Made by a program: the position numbers and the translations under genes. A model generated the notes under the pieces. It did no database searches. It was not told the DNA's origin and worked only from the letters and a program-made list of their open reading frames with translations. 24,402 nt of DNA from JBPEWY01 sp052032225 (GTDB taxonomy: Bacteria; Bacteroidota; Bacteroidia; Flavobacteriales; Flavobacteriaceae): positions 1 through 24,402 of the forward strand of contig JBPEWY010000058.1 of assembly GCA_052032225.1 (NCBI GenBank), in the 5' to 3' direction. Shown here piece by piece: positions 1-7,545 of this stretch (position 1 is its first letter; each line of letters starts with the position of its first letter).

Positions 1-1
1 T

Positions 2-472
2 AAAACTACTGTAAATAACGAGTTTGATTTTTCTGTTTCTTTAAACAAGGTTGAAAATTTAGATGTAAAGCCTCTTGGAAACAATTTATATCATGTGCTT
101 CACAATCATAAATCTATAAAAGCAGCTGTAAAAAGGGTAGATTTCAATAAAAAAACATATCAGGTTTCTATTAACAATAATACTTACACCGTTGCTATTA
201 AAAATGATTTAGATCAGCTAATAGAAGCTCTTGGCTTTGCTTCCGGAAGTAGTAAAGAAATTAATCAAATTAAGGCTCCAATGCCCGGTTTAATATTAGA
301 TATTGCTGTTTCTGAAGGGGCTGAAGTTAAAGAAGGAGACACGCTCTTGATTTTAGAAGCCATGAAAATGGAAAACATTATTACCTCGCCCAGAGATGGT
401 GTAATAAAATCTGTTGAAGTTGCCAAAGGCAATGCTGTAGATAAAAACCAATTACTAGTAACTTTCCAATAG
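2..472 (+). CDS. Biotin carboxyl carrier protein of an acyl-CoA carboxylase (5' partial)
   Basis: This is the biotin-carrying subunit that moves carboxyl groups between the biotin carboxylase and carboxyltransferase encoded just downstream. The C-terminal half is a biotinyl/lipoyl domain: a proline-glycine turn (APMPGLI), then the biotinylation motif EAMKMEN, whose modified lysine codon is at 365-367, and a closing beta-hairpin. The N-terminal part is a less conserved extension seen in stand-alone carriers of this type. The frame stays open upstream to base 2 without a stop, so the true start lies outside the window. The GTG at 95 is only an internal possibility and would remove conserved N-terminal sequence. 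The next gene starts 13 bases after the stop, so the three carboxylase genes are probably one operon. The carrier role is certain; which acyl-CoA is carboxylated is inferred from the third gene. Confidence 0.92.
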   Translation, partial: KTTVNNEFDFSVSLNKVENLDVKPLGNNLYHVLHNHKSIKAAVKRVDFNKKTYQVSINNNTYTVAIKNDLDQLIEALGFASGSSKEINQIKAPMPGLILDIAVSEGAEVKEGDTLLILEAMKMENIITSPRDGVIKSVEVAKGNAVDKNQLLVTFQ

Positions 473-485
473 TAAACTAAGTTTT

Positions 486-1934
486 ATGAAAAAAATACTT
501 GTAGCCAACAGAGGAGAAATTGCTATACGTGTAATGAAAACGGCCAAAAGAATGGGAATTAAAACCGTAGCTGTTTTCTCTGAAGCAGACCGTAATGCTC
601 CGCATGTTGAATTTGCAGATGAAGCAGTGTGTATTGGTCCGCCTCCATCAAATAAATCGTACTTATTAGTAAATAAAATTATAGAAGTAGCTAAACAGTT
701 AAACGCTGATGCTATACACCCCGGATATGGTTTTTTAAGTGAAAATGCTCAATTTGCCGAAGCTGTAGAAAAAAACAATATCACTTTTATTGGTCCTAAA
801 TCCAAAGCCATACAAATTATGGGGAGCAAATTAGCAGCCAAAGAAGCTGTTAAACAATACAACATTCCCATGGTTCCCGGAACCGATAAAGCTATAAGCA
901 ATGTAGACGAAGCGATTGCAATTGCCAAAAAAATAGGCTTCCCAATTTTAATTAAAGCATCTGCCGGTGGCGGTGGTAAAGGAATGCGTATTGTAGAAAA
1001 AGAATCAGACCTTGCTTCGCAAATGGAGCGTGCTATAAGTGAAGCCCAATCTGCTTTTGGTGACGGTGCTGTATTTATAGAAAAATACATTGCCTCGCCA
1101 CGCCATATAGAAATTCAGGTAATGGCAGACACCCATGGTAATTACATTCATCTTTTTGAACGTGAGTGTAGTATACAACGGCGACACCAAAAGGTTGTAG
1201 AAGAAGCTCCTTCTGCCGTGATTACTCCAGAACTTAGAGAAAAAATGGGGCAAGCTGCCATAAGTGTTGCCAAATCTTGTGATTATGTGGGTGCAGGTAC
1301 TGTTGAGTTTTTATTAGATGAAAATAAAAACTTTTACTTTTTAGAAATGAATACAAGGCTTCAGGTAGAGCACCCTGTAACCGAAATGATTACCGGATTA
1401 GATTTAGTTGAGCTTCAAATTAGAGTTGCCAGAGGAGAAAAACTACCGGTTAAACAACAAGACCTAACTATTAATGGGCACGCATTAGAACTAAGAGTAT
1501 ACGCAGAAGACCCCTTAAATGATTTTCTTCCAAGTGTAGGAACGCTTAAAACATATACATTACCAAAAGGAAAAGGTATTAGAGTAGATAATGGTTTTAA
1601 AGAAGGAATGGAAGTCCCTATTTATTACGATCCAATGTTGGCTAAACTTATAACCTACGCCAAAACAAGAGAAGAAGCTATAGAGCTAATGAGAAAAGCA
1701 ATAACAGATTATAAAGTAACCGGCGTAAGTACCACATTACCTTTTGGCAAGTTTGTATGCGAACATGAAGCATTTAGATCTGGCGATTTTGATACACATT
1801 TTGTAAAAAAATATTATGCTGCAGAAAGCATAAAAAAAGATCAACAACAAGAAGCAGAGCTTGCAGCATTATTAGCTGTTAAACAATATTTACAAGATGC
1901 ACAAAAAGTAAGATTGCCTAAAAACCAATCGTAA
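486..1934 (+). CDS. accC: Biotin carboxylase subunit of acyl-CoA carboxylase
   Basis: An ATP-grasp enzyme that carboxylates the biotin of the carrier protein, using ATP and bicarbonate. The 482-residue length fits a free-standing biotin carboxylase of the AccC/PccA type. Visible in order: the N-terminal domain beginning KKILVANRGEIA, the HPGYGFLSEN motif near residue 78, the glycine-rich ATP loop GGGGKGM at 161-167, the RECSIQRRHQK segment at 226-236, and the EMNTRLQVEHPVTE active-site block at 287-300. The biotin carboxylase C-terminal domain follows. No carrier or carboxyltransferase domain is fused; both are separate genes on either side, 13 bases before and 12 bases after. Sequence alone does not separate an acetyl-CoA from a propionyl-CoA carboxylase, but the neighbours favour the propionyl/acyl-CoA type. 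Confidence 0.95.
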   Translation: MKKILVANRGEIAIRVMKTAKRMGIKTVAVFSEADRNAPHVEFADEAVCIGPPPSNKSYLLVNKIIEVAKQLNADAIHPGYGFLSENAQFAEAVEKNNITFIGPKSKAIQIMGSKLAAKEAVKQYNIPMVPGTDKAISNVDEAIAIAKKIGFPILIKASAGGGGKGMRIVEKESDLASQMERAISEAQSAFGDGAVFIEKYIASPRHIEIQVMADTHGNYIHLFERECSIQRRHQKVVEEAPSAVITPELREKMGQAAISVAKSCDYVGAGTVEFLLDENKNFYFLEMNTRLQVEHPVTEMITGLDLVELQIRVARGEKLPVKQQDLTINGHALELRVYAEDPLNDFLPSVGTLKTYTLPKGKGIRVDNGFKEGMEVPIYYDPMLAKLITYAKTREEAIELMRKAITDYKVTGVSTTLPFGKFVCEHEAFRSGDFDTHFVKKYYAAESIKKDQQQEAELAALLAVKQYLQDAQKVRLPKNQS

Positions 1935-1946
1935 AGCACTACTAAA

Positions 1947-3488
1947 ATGAAAGACAAAAAAGCAATTCTTAAAGATAAATTAGATAAAGCAAAACTTGGT
2001 GGCGGAGAAAAAAGAATAGAAAAACAACACCAAAGTAATAAGTTAACGGCCAGAGAGCGTATTGCATATTTATTAGACGAAGGCTCTTTTGAAGAAATTG
2101 GAGCTCTTGTAACGCACCGTACTACAGATTTTGGTATGGATAAGCAAAAAATATATGGTGATGGCGTTGTAACCGGCTACGGAACAATTAATGGGCGTTT
2201 AGTATATGTTTTTGCTCAAGATTTTACTGTTTTTGGCGGTTCGCTTTCAGAGACCCATGCAGAGAAAATCTGTAAAATAATGGACCTAGCTGTAAAAGTA
2301 GGTGCTCCAGTTATAGGTTTAAATGATTCAGGAGGTGCCAGAATTCAAGAAGGTGTAAGGTCTTTAGGTGGTTATGCCGATATTTTTTACAGAAATGTCC
2401 AGGCATCTGGTGTAATTCCTCAAATATCTGCCATAATGGGTCCGTGTGCCGGAGGCGCCGTTTATTCTCCGGCAATGACAGATTTTACTATCATGGTAGA
2501 AGATACCAGTTACATGTTTGTTACCGGTCCGAATGTAGTTAAAACCGTTACCAACGAGAACGTGACCTCAGAGGAATTAGGTGGCGCCAGCACACATGCC
2601 TCTAAATCTGGAGTAGCACATATTACTACTGCTAATGATGTTGCTTGCTTAGACACTATTAAAAAACTACTAAGCTATTTGCCTCAAAATAACAAAGAGC
2701 TTCCTAAAAATCTACCATACGAAACAGATAATGAGCTTAGACCGGAGTTAGATACCATTGTGCCCGATAACCCAAACAAACCTTATGATATGCACCAGGT
2801 TATAAATGGTGTAATAGACAAAGATTCTTTTTACGAAATACACAAAGACTACGCAGAAAACATTATTGTAGGTTTTGCAAGATTAGGAGGAAGAAGTATT
2901 GGTATAGTTGCAAACCAACCAATGCATTTAGCCGGAGTTTTAGACGTTAACAGTTCTAAAAAAGCAGCAAGATTTGTTCGTTTTTGTGACTGTTTTAATA
3001 TTCCTTTATTAGTTTTTGAAGATGTACCAGGATTTTTGCCGGGAACCGACCAAGAATGGAATGGTATTATTGTACATGGAGCAAAGTTGCTTTATGCCTT
3101 TAGCGAAGCAACTGTACCAAGAGTTACTGTTATTACAAGAAAAGCTTATGGCGGAGCATATGATGTAATGAACTCTAAACACATTGGTGCCGACATGAAT
3201 TTTGCTTGGCCTACAGCAGAAATTGCAGTTATGGGTGCGAAAGGTGCAGCAGAGATTATATTTAAAAAAGAAATTAAAACTGCTAAAGATCCGGAAGCAA
3301 AATGGAAAGAAAAAGAAGCAGAATATGCCGATAAGTTTGCCAACCCATATAGTGCAGCAGAACGAGGTTTTATTGATGAAGTGATAGAGCCATACGAAAC
3401 CAGAAAAAAGCTGTTAAAAGCTTTTGCCATGCTTGAAACTAAAAAACCTCAGCGACCGGACAGAAAACACGGCAACATACCTTTATAA
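1947..3488 (+). CDS. pccB: Acyl-CoA (probably propionyl-CoA) carboxylase, carboxyltransferase subunit
   Basis: Transfers the carboxyl group from carboxybiotin to an acyl-CoA, most likely propionyl-CoA to give methylmalonyl-CoA. At 513 residues it is a single chain holding both crotonase-like halves, as in PccB/AccD5/MmdA, and unlike the split AccA/AccD of fatty-acid synthesis. The N-terminal half carries NDSGGARIQEGV (126-137) and GPCAGGAVYSPA (165-176), and the C-terminal half PGFLPGT (361-367) and RKAYGGAYDVM (398-408). An aspartate (D406) sits where PccB-type enzymes have the residue known to influence acyl-chain preference, which supports propionyl-CoA. Methylmalonyl-CoA decarboxylases share this fold, but the adjacent biotin carboxylase argues for the carboxylating role. 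Last gene of the operon; a strong hairpin follows the stop. Confidence 0.9.
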   Translation: MKDKKAILKDKLDKAKLGGGEKRIEKQHQSNKLTARERIAYLLDEGSFEEIGALVTHRTTDFGMDKQKIYGDGVVTGYGTINGRLVYVFAQDFTVFGGSLSETHAEKICKIMDLAVKVGAPVIGLNDSGGARIQEGVRSLGGYADIFYRNVQASGVIPQISAIMGPCAGGAVYSPAMTDFTIMVEDTSYMFVTGPNVVKTVTNENVTSEELGGASTHASKSGVAHITTANDVACLDTIKKLLSYLPQNNKELPKNLPYETDNELRPELDTIVPDNPNKPYDMHQVINGVIDKDSFYEIHKDYAENIIVGFARLGGRSIGIVANQPMHLAGVLDVNSSKKAARFVRFCDCFNIPLLVFEDVPGFLPGTDQEWNGIIVHGAKLLYAFSEATVPRVTVITRKAYGGAYDVMNSKHIGADMNFAWPTAEIAVMGAKGAAEIIFKKEIKTAKDPEAKWKEKEAEYADKFANPYSAAERGFIDEVIEPYETRKKLLKAFAMLETKKPQRPDRKHGNIPL

Positions 3489-3491
3489 ATT

Positions 3492-3520
3492 AAAAAGCCC
3501 TATTATTTATAGGGCTTTTT
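3492..3520. terminator. Bidirectional rho-independent terminator between convergent genes
   Basis: A perfect 12-bp inverted repeat (3492-3503 and 3509-3520) encloses a 5-base loop. The stem core is GCCC/GGGC, flanked by A-runs on the left and T-runs on the right, so both strands give a hairpin followed by U residues. It lies between the carboxyltransferase stop at 3488 and the acetyl-CoA synthetase stop at 3523 and can end both transcripts. Confidence 0.9.
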
Positions 3521-3522
3521 AA

Positions 3523-5430
3523 TTACAATGCACCTTTAATGATTTCTTCTACCACTTCCGGATTTAATAGGGTACTTGTATCACCTAAATTAGAGGTCTC
3601 TTTACAAGCAATTTTCCTTAAAATTCTTCTCATTATTTTACCAGAGCGTGTTTTTGGAAGCCCGGGGGTAAACTGTATTTTGTCTAGTTTAGCAATTGGA
3701 CCCACATGTTCTGAAATTATTTGATTTATTTCATTTCTTAAATTCTCATGATTTCTGGTCTCTCCTACTTCTTTTAAAATTACAAAACCATATAATGCAT
3801 TACCTTTTACTTCGTGAGGAAATCCAACAATTGCCGATTCTGCAACTGCCGGATGCTCGTTAATAGCATCTTCAATTGGTGCAGTACCTAAGTTGTGTCC
3901 GGATACAATTATTACATCATCTACTCTACCTGTAATTCTATAATATCCTACCTCATCACGCAAAGCACCATCTCCTGTAAAATATTTGTTTTTAAAGGCA
4001 GAAAAATAGGTTTTCCTGTAGCGCTCATGATCGCCCCAAATTGTTCTGGCCATAGAGGGCCACGGAAACTTAATGCATAATTTACCTTCTTTTTGATTGC
4101 CTTTTAGTTCTTCTCCCGCATCGTTTACCAAAACCGGTTGAATTCCTGGTAAAGGCAATGTTGCATAAGTGGGTTTGGTTGGGGTTACATATGGAATGGG
4201 AGAAATCATAATTCCGCCTGTTTCTGTTTGCCACCAGGTATCTACAATCGGAGATTTTTTCTTCCCTACATTATCATTATACCAGTGCCAAGCTTCTTCA
4301 TTTATAGGTTCTCCTACTGTGCCAAGCACTTTTAAACTTGATAAATCGTACTTTTCTACATAAGAAAGATTTTGTTTAGCCAAAGCTCTAATAGCGGTAG
4401 GAGCAGTATAAAACTGATTTACTTTATGCTTTTGTACAACTTGCCAAAACCTACCATAATCCGGGTATGTTGGTACACCTTCAAACATTACTGTTGTAGC
4501 ACCATTAGCAAGAGGCCCATAAACAATGTAACTATGGCCGGTTATCCAACCAATGTCTGCAGTGCACCAATACACATCGTTTTCTTTATACTGAAATACA
4601 TTTTTAAAGGTATAAGCTGTATAAACCATATACCCCGCCGTAGTGTGTAGCATGCCTTTAGGTTTTCCGGTAGAGCCTGATTTGTAGAGAATAAACAATG
4701 GATCTTCTGCATCCATAATTTCAGGAACACAATCTTTATATGCTTCTTCTAAAAGAGGCTCTAACCAAAAATCTCTACTATTTACCATGTTGCATTGGTT
4801 GTTAATTCTGTTTACAACCAAAACAGATTCAACTGTTTTACAATTTTGCAAAGCCTCATCTACAATGCTTTTTAAATCTATGGTTTTGGCCCCTCTAAAA
4901 GCTCCGTCTGATGTAATCACCATTTTAGCTTCGCAATCGTTTATTCTGGTGGCTAAAGCTGTTGATGAAAATCCTGCAAAAACCACCGAGTGTACAGCTC
5001 CTATTCTTGCACATGCTAGTACGGAAATGGCTAACTCAGGAATCATTGGTAAATAAATACATACCCTATCTCCTTTTTTAATTCCCTTTTCTTTTAAAAC
5101 GTTAGCAAATTTGCAAACTCGCTCGTGTAATTGGTTGTAGGTAATGTGCTGAGCTTTTTCTTCGGGGTTATTAGGCTCAAAAATTATAGCTGTTTTATCT
5201 CCTCTAATTCGTAAATGCCTATCTATACAGTTTTCTGTAATGTTAAGCTTAGCTCCTTCAAACCATTTTACTTCGGGTTTAGAAAAATCCCATTGCAAAA
5301 CTTTATCCCATCTTTTTCTCCAAATAAAATGTTCTTCTGCTATTTCTTCCCAAAAAACTTCAGGATCTCTAACAGACTTTCTGTAAACTTGAAAATATTC
5401 TTCTAAATGTTTAATATGGTAATTACTCAT
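3523..5430 (-). CDS. acs: Acetyl-coenzyme A synthetase (acetate--CoA ligase, AMP-forming)
   Basis: Activates acetate to acetyl-CoA through an acetyl-AMP intermediate. The 635 residues match the usual ACS length and domain order: an N-terminal ACS cap, the large AMP-binding domain and a small C-terminal domain. Visible are the A3 P-loop at 249-259, the tryptophan pair in DTWWQTETGG (397-406), the hinge region GRVDDVIIVSGH (501-512), and PKTRSGKIMRR (592-602), whose K598 is the catalytic lysine that is reversibly acetylated in this family. The second tryptophan, W400, is the residue that narrows the pocket to acetate rather than propionate. Two positions differ from the best-known enzymes: the P-loop reads YKSGSTG (K250) where YTSGSTG is usual, and SGHNLGT (N513) replaces SGHRLGT. 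It starts at ATG 5430, about 40 bases after the purC terminator, and ends at a terminator shared with the carboxylase operon. Confidence 0.95.
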   Translation of the reverse strand: MSNYHIKHLEEYFQVYRKSVRDPEVFWEEIAEEHFIWRKRWDKVLQWDFSKPEVKWFEGAKLNITENCIDRHLRIRGDKTAIIFEPNNPEEKAQHITYNQLHERVCKFANVLKEKGIKKGDRVCIYLPMIPELAISVLACARIGAVHSVVFAGFSSTALATRINDCEAKMVITSDGAFRGAKTIDLKSIVDEALQNCKTVESVLVVNRINNQCNMVNSRDFWLEPLLEEAYKDCVPEIMDAEDPLFILYKSGSTGKPKGMLHTTAGYMVYTAYTFKNVFQYKENDVYWCTADIGWITGHSYIVYGPLANGATTVMFEGVPTYPDYGRFWQVVQKHKVNQFYTAPTAIRALAKQNLSYVEKYDLSSLKVLGTVGEPINEEAWHWYNDNVGKKKSPIVDTWWQTETGGIMISPIPYVTPTKPTYATLPLPGIQPVLVNDAGEELKGNQKEGKLCIKFPWPSMARTIWGDHERYRKTYFSAFKNKYFTGDGALRDEVGYYRITGRVDDVIIVSGHNLGTAPIEDAINEHPAVAESAIVGFPHEVKGNALYGFVILKEVGETRNHENLRNEINQIISEHVGPIAKLDKIQFTPGLPKTRSGKIMRRILRKIACKETSNLGDTSTLLNPEVVEEIIKGAL

Positions 5431-5467
5431 TTTTGGTTTTGGTTGATTAATTAATTGTTATAAAAAT

Positions 5468-5497
5468 AAAAAAAGCATCGTGGTATTCGATGCTTTT
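5468..5497 (-). terminator. Rho-independent terminator after purC
   Basis: A 10-bp stem (5471-5480 paired with 5488-5497, arms AAAAGCATCG and CGATGCTTTT) closes a 7-base loop. On the minus strand it is followed by a run of T residues. It lies just past the purC stop and upstream of acs, so it probably ends the phoH-purC transcript and separates it from acs. Confidence 0.85.
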
Positions 5498-5520
5498 ATA
5501 CATTTTATGAGTACTACTGT

Positions 5521-6474
5521 TTAAAGTTTAGCTAAATAATTAGTAACGTTCGTGTAAATTCTGTCTTGAATATTACTAATATCTGCTTTTATAAAAGGTT
5601 CTCCCATAATGTTTTCGTAAAGCTCAATGTATCTTTCAGATATTGTATTTACGTAATTGTTGGTCATCTCCGGGATTTGCTGTCCGGGTTTGCCTTGAAA
5701 TCCATTCTCTATTAACCACTGCCTCACAAACTCTTTAGACAATTGTTTTTGTGGTTGCCCTTGTTTTTGGCGTTCTGTATAGCCCTCTGCATAGAAATAA
5801 CGAGATGAGTCCGGAGTATGAATCTCATCTATTAAAACAATTTTGCCATCGGGAGTTTTACCAAATTCATATTTAGTATCTACCAATATTAATCCACGCT
5901 TTGCAGCAATTTCAGTACCACGTTGAAACAGCTTTTTTGTATACTCTTCGAGTATTTTATAATCTTCTTCAGATACAATACCTCTTTGTAAAATTTCTTC
6001 TTTAGAGATATCTTCGTCATGGTCTCCTTTTTCTGCTTTTGTAGCGGGTGTAATAATGGGCTCCGGAAACTTATCGTTTTCTTTCATTCCATCGGGTAAA
6101 CTTACGCCACAAAGAACTCTTTTACCAGAGTTATATTCTCGAGCAGCATGACCGGATAAGTACCCTCTAATAACCATTTCTACTTTAAAAGGAGTACAAT
6201 TATAACCAATAGCAACGTTGGGATCTGGCGATGCAATTAACCAATTGGGAACAATATCTTGAGTGGCTTGCATCATTTTTGTTGCTATCTGATTTAGGAT
6301 TTGTCCTTTGTACGGTATGCCCTTAGGCATAATTACATCAAAAGCAGATAGCCTATCGGTTGCAATCATTACCAACAGACCGTTAGCAAGCTTATAAACC
6401 TCTCTTACTTTACCTCTATAAACCTCTTCTTGCCCCGGAAAGTTAAAGTTTGTGGCCGTTAATGTGTTAGTCAT
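5521..6474 (-). CDS. purC: Phosphoribosylaminoimidazole-succinocarboxamide synthase (SAICAR synthetase)
   Basis: Catalyses the ATP-dependent joining of aspartate to CAIR in de novo purine synthesis. At 317 residues it is the longer form of the enzyme, bigger than the roughly 240-residue E. coli type. Characteristic segments are RGKVREVYKL (20-29), ATDRLSAFDVIMPKG (38-52), RGYLSGHAAREYNSG (103-117), LVDTKYEFG and LIDEIHTPDSSRY, which together form the nucleotide and CAIR sites. The start is ATG 6474, only 7 bases after the phoH stop, so the two genes are likely co-transcribed and translationally linked. A clear terminator follows. Confidence 0.96.
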   Translation of the reverse strand: MTNTLTATNFNFPGQEEVYRGKVREVYKLANGLLVMIATDRLSAFDVIMPKGIPYKGQILNQIATKMMQATQDIVPNWLIASPDPNVAIGYNCTPFKVEMVIRGYLSGHAAREYNSGKRVLCGVSLPDGMKENDKFPEPIITPATKAEKGDHDEDISKEEILQRGIVSEEDYKILEEYTKKLFQRGTEIAAKRGLILVDTKYEFGKTPDGKIVLIDEIHTPDSSRYFYAEGYTERQKQGQPQKQLSKEFVRQWLIENGFQGKPGQQIPEMTNNYVNTISERYIELYENIMGEPFIKADISNIQDRIYTNVTNYLAKL

Positions 6475-6481
6475 TCTTTCG

Positions 6482-7438
6482 TTAAGAGTTGTTATGTTCT
6501 ATTTTTTTATAGGCTTCTATAATGCCTTTTACTAATTTGTGTCTTATTACATCTTTATCATCTAAATAAAGAATTCCAACTCCTTTAAGGTCTTTAAGTA
6601 CAAGGAGCGCTTCTTTTAATCCTGAGGTAACTCTTCTAGGTAAATCTATTTGTCCGGGGTCTCCTGTAATCATAAACTTTGCATTTTTTCCCATACGCGT
6701 TAAAAACATTTTCATTTGCGCATGAGTTGTATTTTGTGCTTCGTCTAAAATTACAAAAGCGTTATCTAAAGTACGGCCACGCATAAAAGCCATGGGAGCA
6801 ATTTGAATAACTCCGTTTTCTATGTAATGTTGAAGTTTTTCTGCCGGAATCATATCACGCAAGGCATCATAAAGTGGCTGCATGTATGGGTCTAGCTTTT
6901 CTTTTAAATCGCCCGGTAAAAACCCTAAATTTTCTCCGGCTTCAACAGCTGGTCTGGTTAAAATAATACGTTTTACTTGTTTCTCTTTTAATGCTTTTAC
7001 TGCTAAAGCAACTCCGGTATAAGTTTTACCAGTTCCGGCAGGACCAACAGCAAAAACCATATCGTTGGTTCTCATTAGCTCTACCAATTTTCTTTGGTTT
7101 GCTGTTTGAGCTCTAATTAATCGGCCACTAACACCATGTACAAGTACCTCGCCACTATCATCAGAAGTTTCGTAGTCTTCACTACTTTTACTGGTTAGTA
7201 TGCGCTCTATTATATTTTCGTTTAGTTGATTGTACTTGCCGTAGTGTGTAACAAGCATATCAAATCTTTTATCGAATTCTTCTAATAAATCTTCATCACC
7301 ATAGGCTTTAATTTTGTTTCCTCTGGCAACAATTTTAAGTTTAGGAAAGTGTTTTTTTAAGAATTCGATATTAGCATTTTGAGTGCCAAAAAAATCTTTT
7401 GGGCTAATCTCGGTAAGTTCAATAATTAGTTCGTTCAA
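6482..7438 (-). CDS. phoH: PhoH-like ATPase (YbeZ type), TTG start
   Basis: A P-loop ATPase of the PhoH/YbeZ family, linked in other bacteria to RNA metabolism and ribosome maturation; its exact substrate is not settled. The 318 residues start with a family-typical N-terminal region (about 1-80), then the ATPase domain with Walker A GPAGTGKT (132-139), TRPAVEAGENLGFLPGD (161-177) and Walker B VILDEAQNT (229-237). The first codon is TTG at 7438. Read upstream in frame, the order is TAG, CTT, TTG, so no ATG or GTG can serve, and the next methionine is inside the conserved region. The gene runs into purC with a 7-base gap and diverges from the SAM-hydrolase-like gene. Confidence 0.93.
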   Translation of the reverse strand: MNELIIELTEISPKDFFGTQNANIEFLKKHFPKLKIVARGNKIKAYGDEDLLEEFDKRFDMLVTHYGKYNQLNENIIERILTSKSSEDYETSDDSGEVLVHGVSGRLIRAQTANQRKLVELMRTNDMVFAVGPAGTGKTYTGVALAVKALKEKQVKRIILTRPAVEAGENLGFLPGDLKEKLDPYMQPLYDALRDMIPAEKLQHYIENGVIQIAPMAFMRGRTLDNAFVILDEAQNTTHAQMKMFLTRMGKNAKFMITGDPGQIDLPRRVTSGLKEALLVLKDLKGVGILYLDDKDVIRHKLVKGIIEAYKKIEHNNS

Positions 7439-7478
7439 AAGCTATATAATTAAATTAAGTAATCAATTTAGGATTTAT

Positions 7479-7486
7479 TAGATTTG
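7479..7486 (+). promoter_or_regulatory. Candidate -7 box for the SAM-hydrolase-like/gldFG operon
   Basis: TAGATTTG matches the Bacteroidota -7 consensus TAnnTTTG and lies 59 bases upstream of the ATG at 7546. No convincing -33 element is seen at the usual distance. It would drive the four-gene run through gldG. Confidence 0.4.
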
Positions 7487-7491
7487 TACAA

Positions 7492-7499
7492 CAAATTTA
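7492..7499 (-). promoter_or_regulatory. Candidate -7 box for phoH-purC
   Basis: Read on the minus strand this is TAAATTTG, a match to TAnnTTTG, 53 bases upstream of the phoH TTG start. It sits five bases from the oppositely oriented box at 7479-7486, so the two predicted start sites would fall within each other's promoter. No clear -33 element is seen. Confidence 0.4.
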
Positions 7500-7545
7500 C
7501 TGAAAAAATAAAGCCAACACGCTAAAAAATATCAACAGTTTTACC

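Noticed and set aside
95..97. GTG start for the biotin carrier gene
   Set aside because: The frame is open to the window edge and the upstream residues belong to the carrier's N-terminal region, so the gene is partial rather than starting here.
1947..3488. Possible methylmalonyl-CoA decarboxylase alpha subunit instead of a carboxylase
   Set aside because: The subunit fold is shared, but the operon includes a biotin carboxylase and no membrane decarboxylase subunit is visible.
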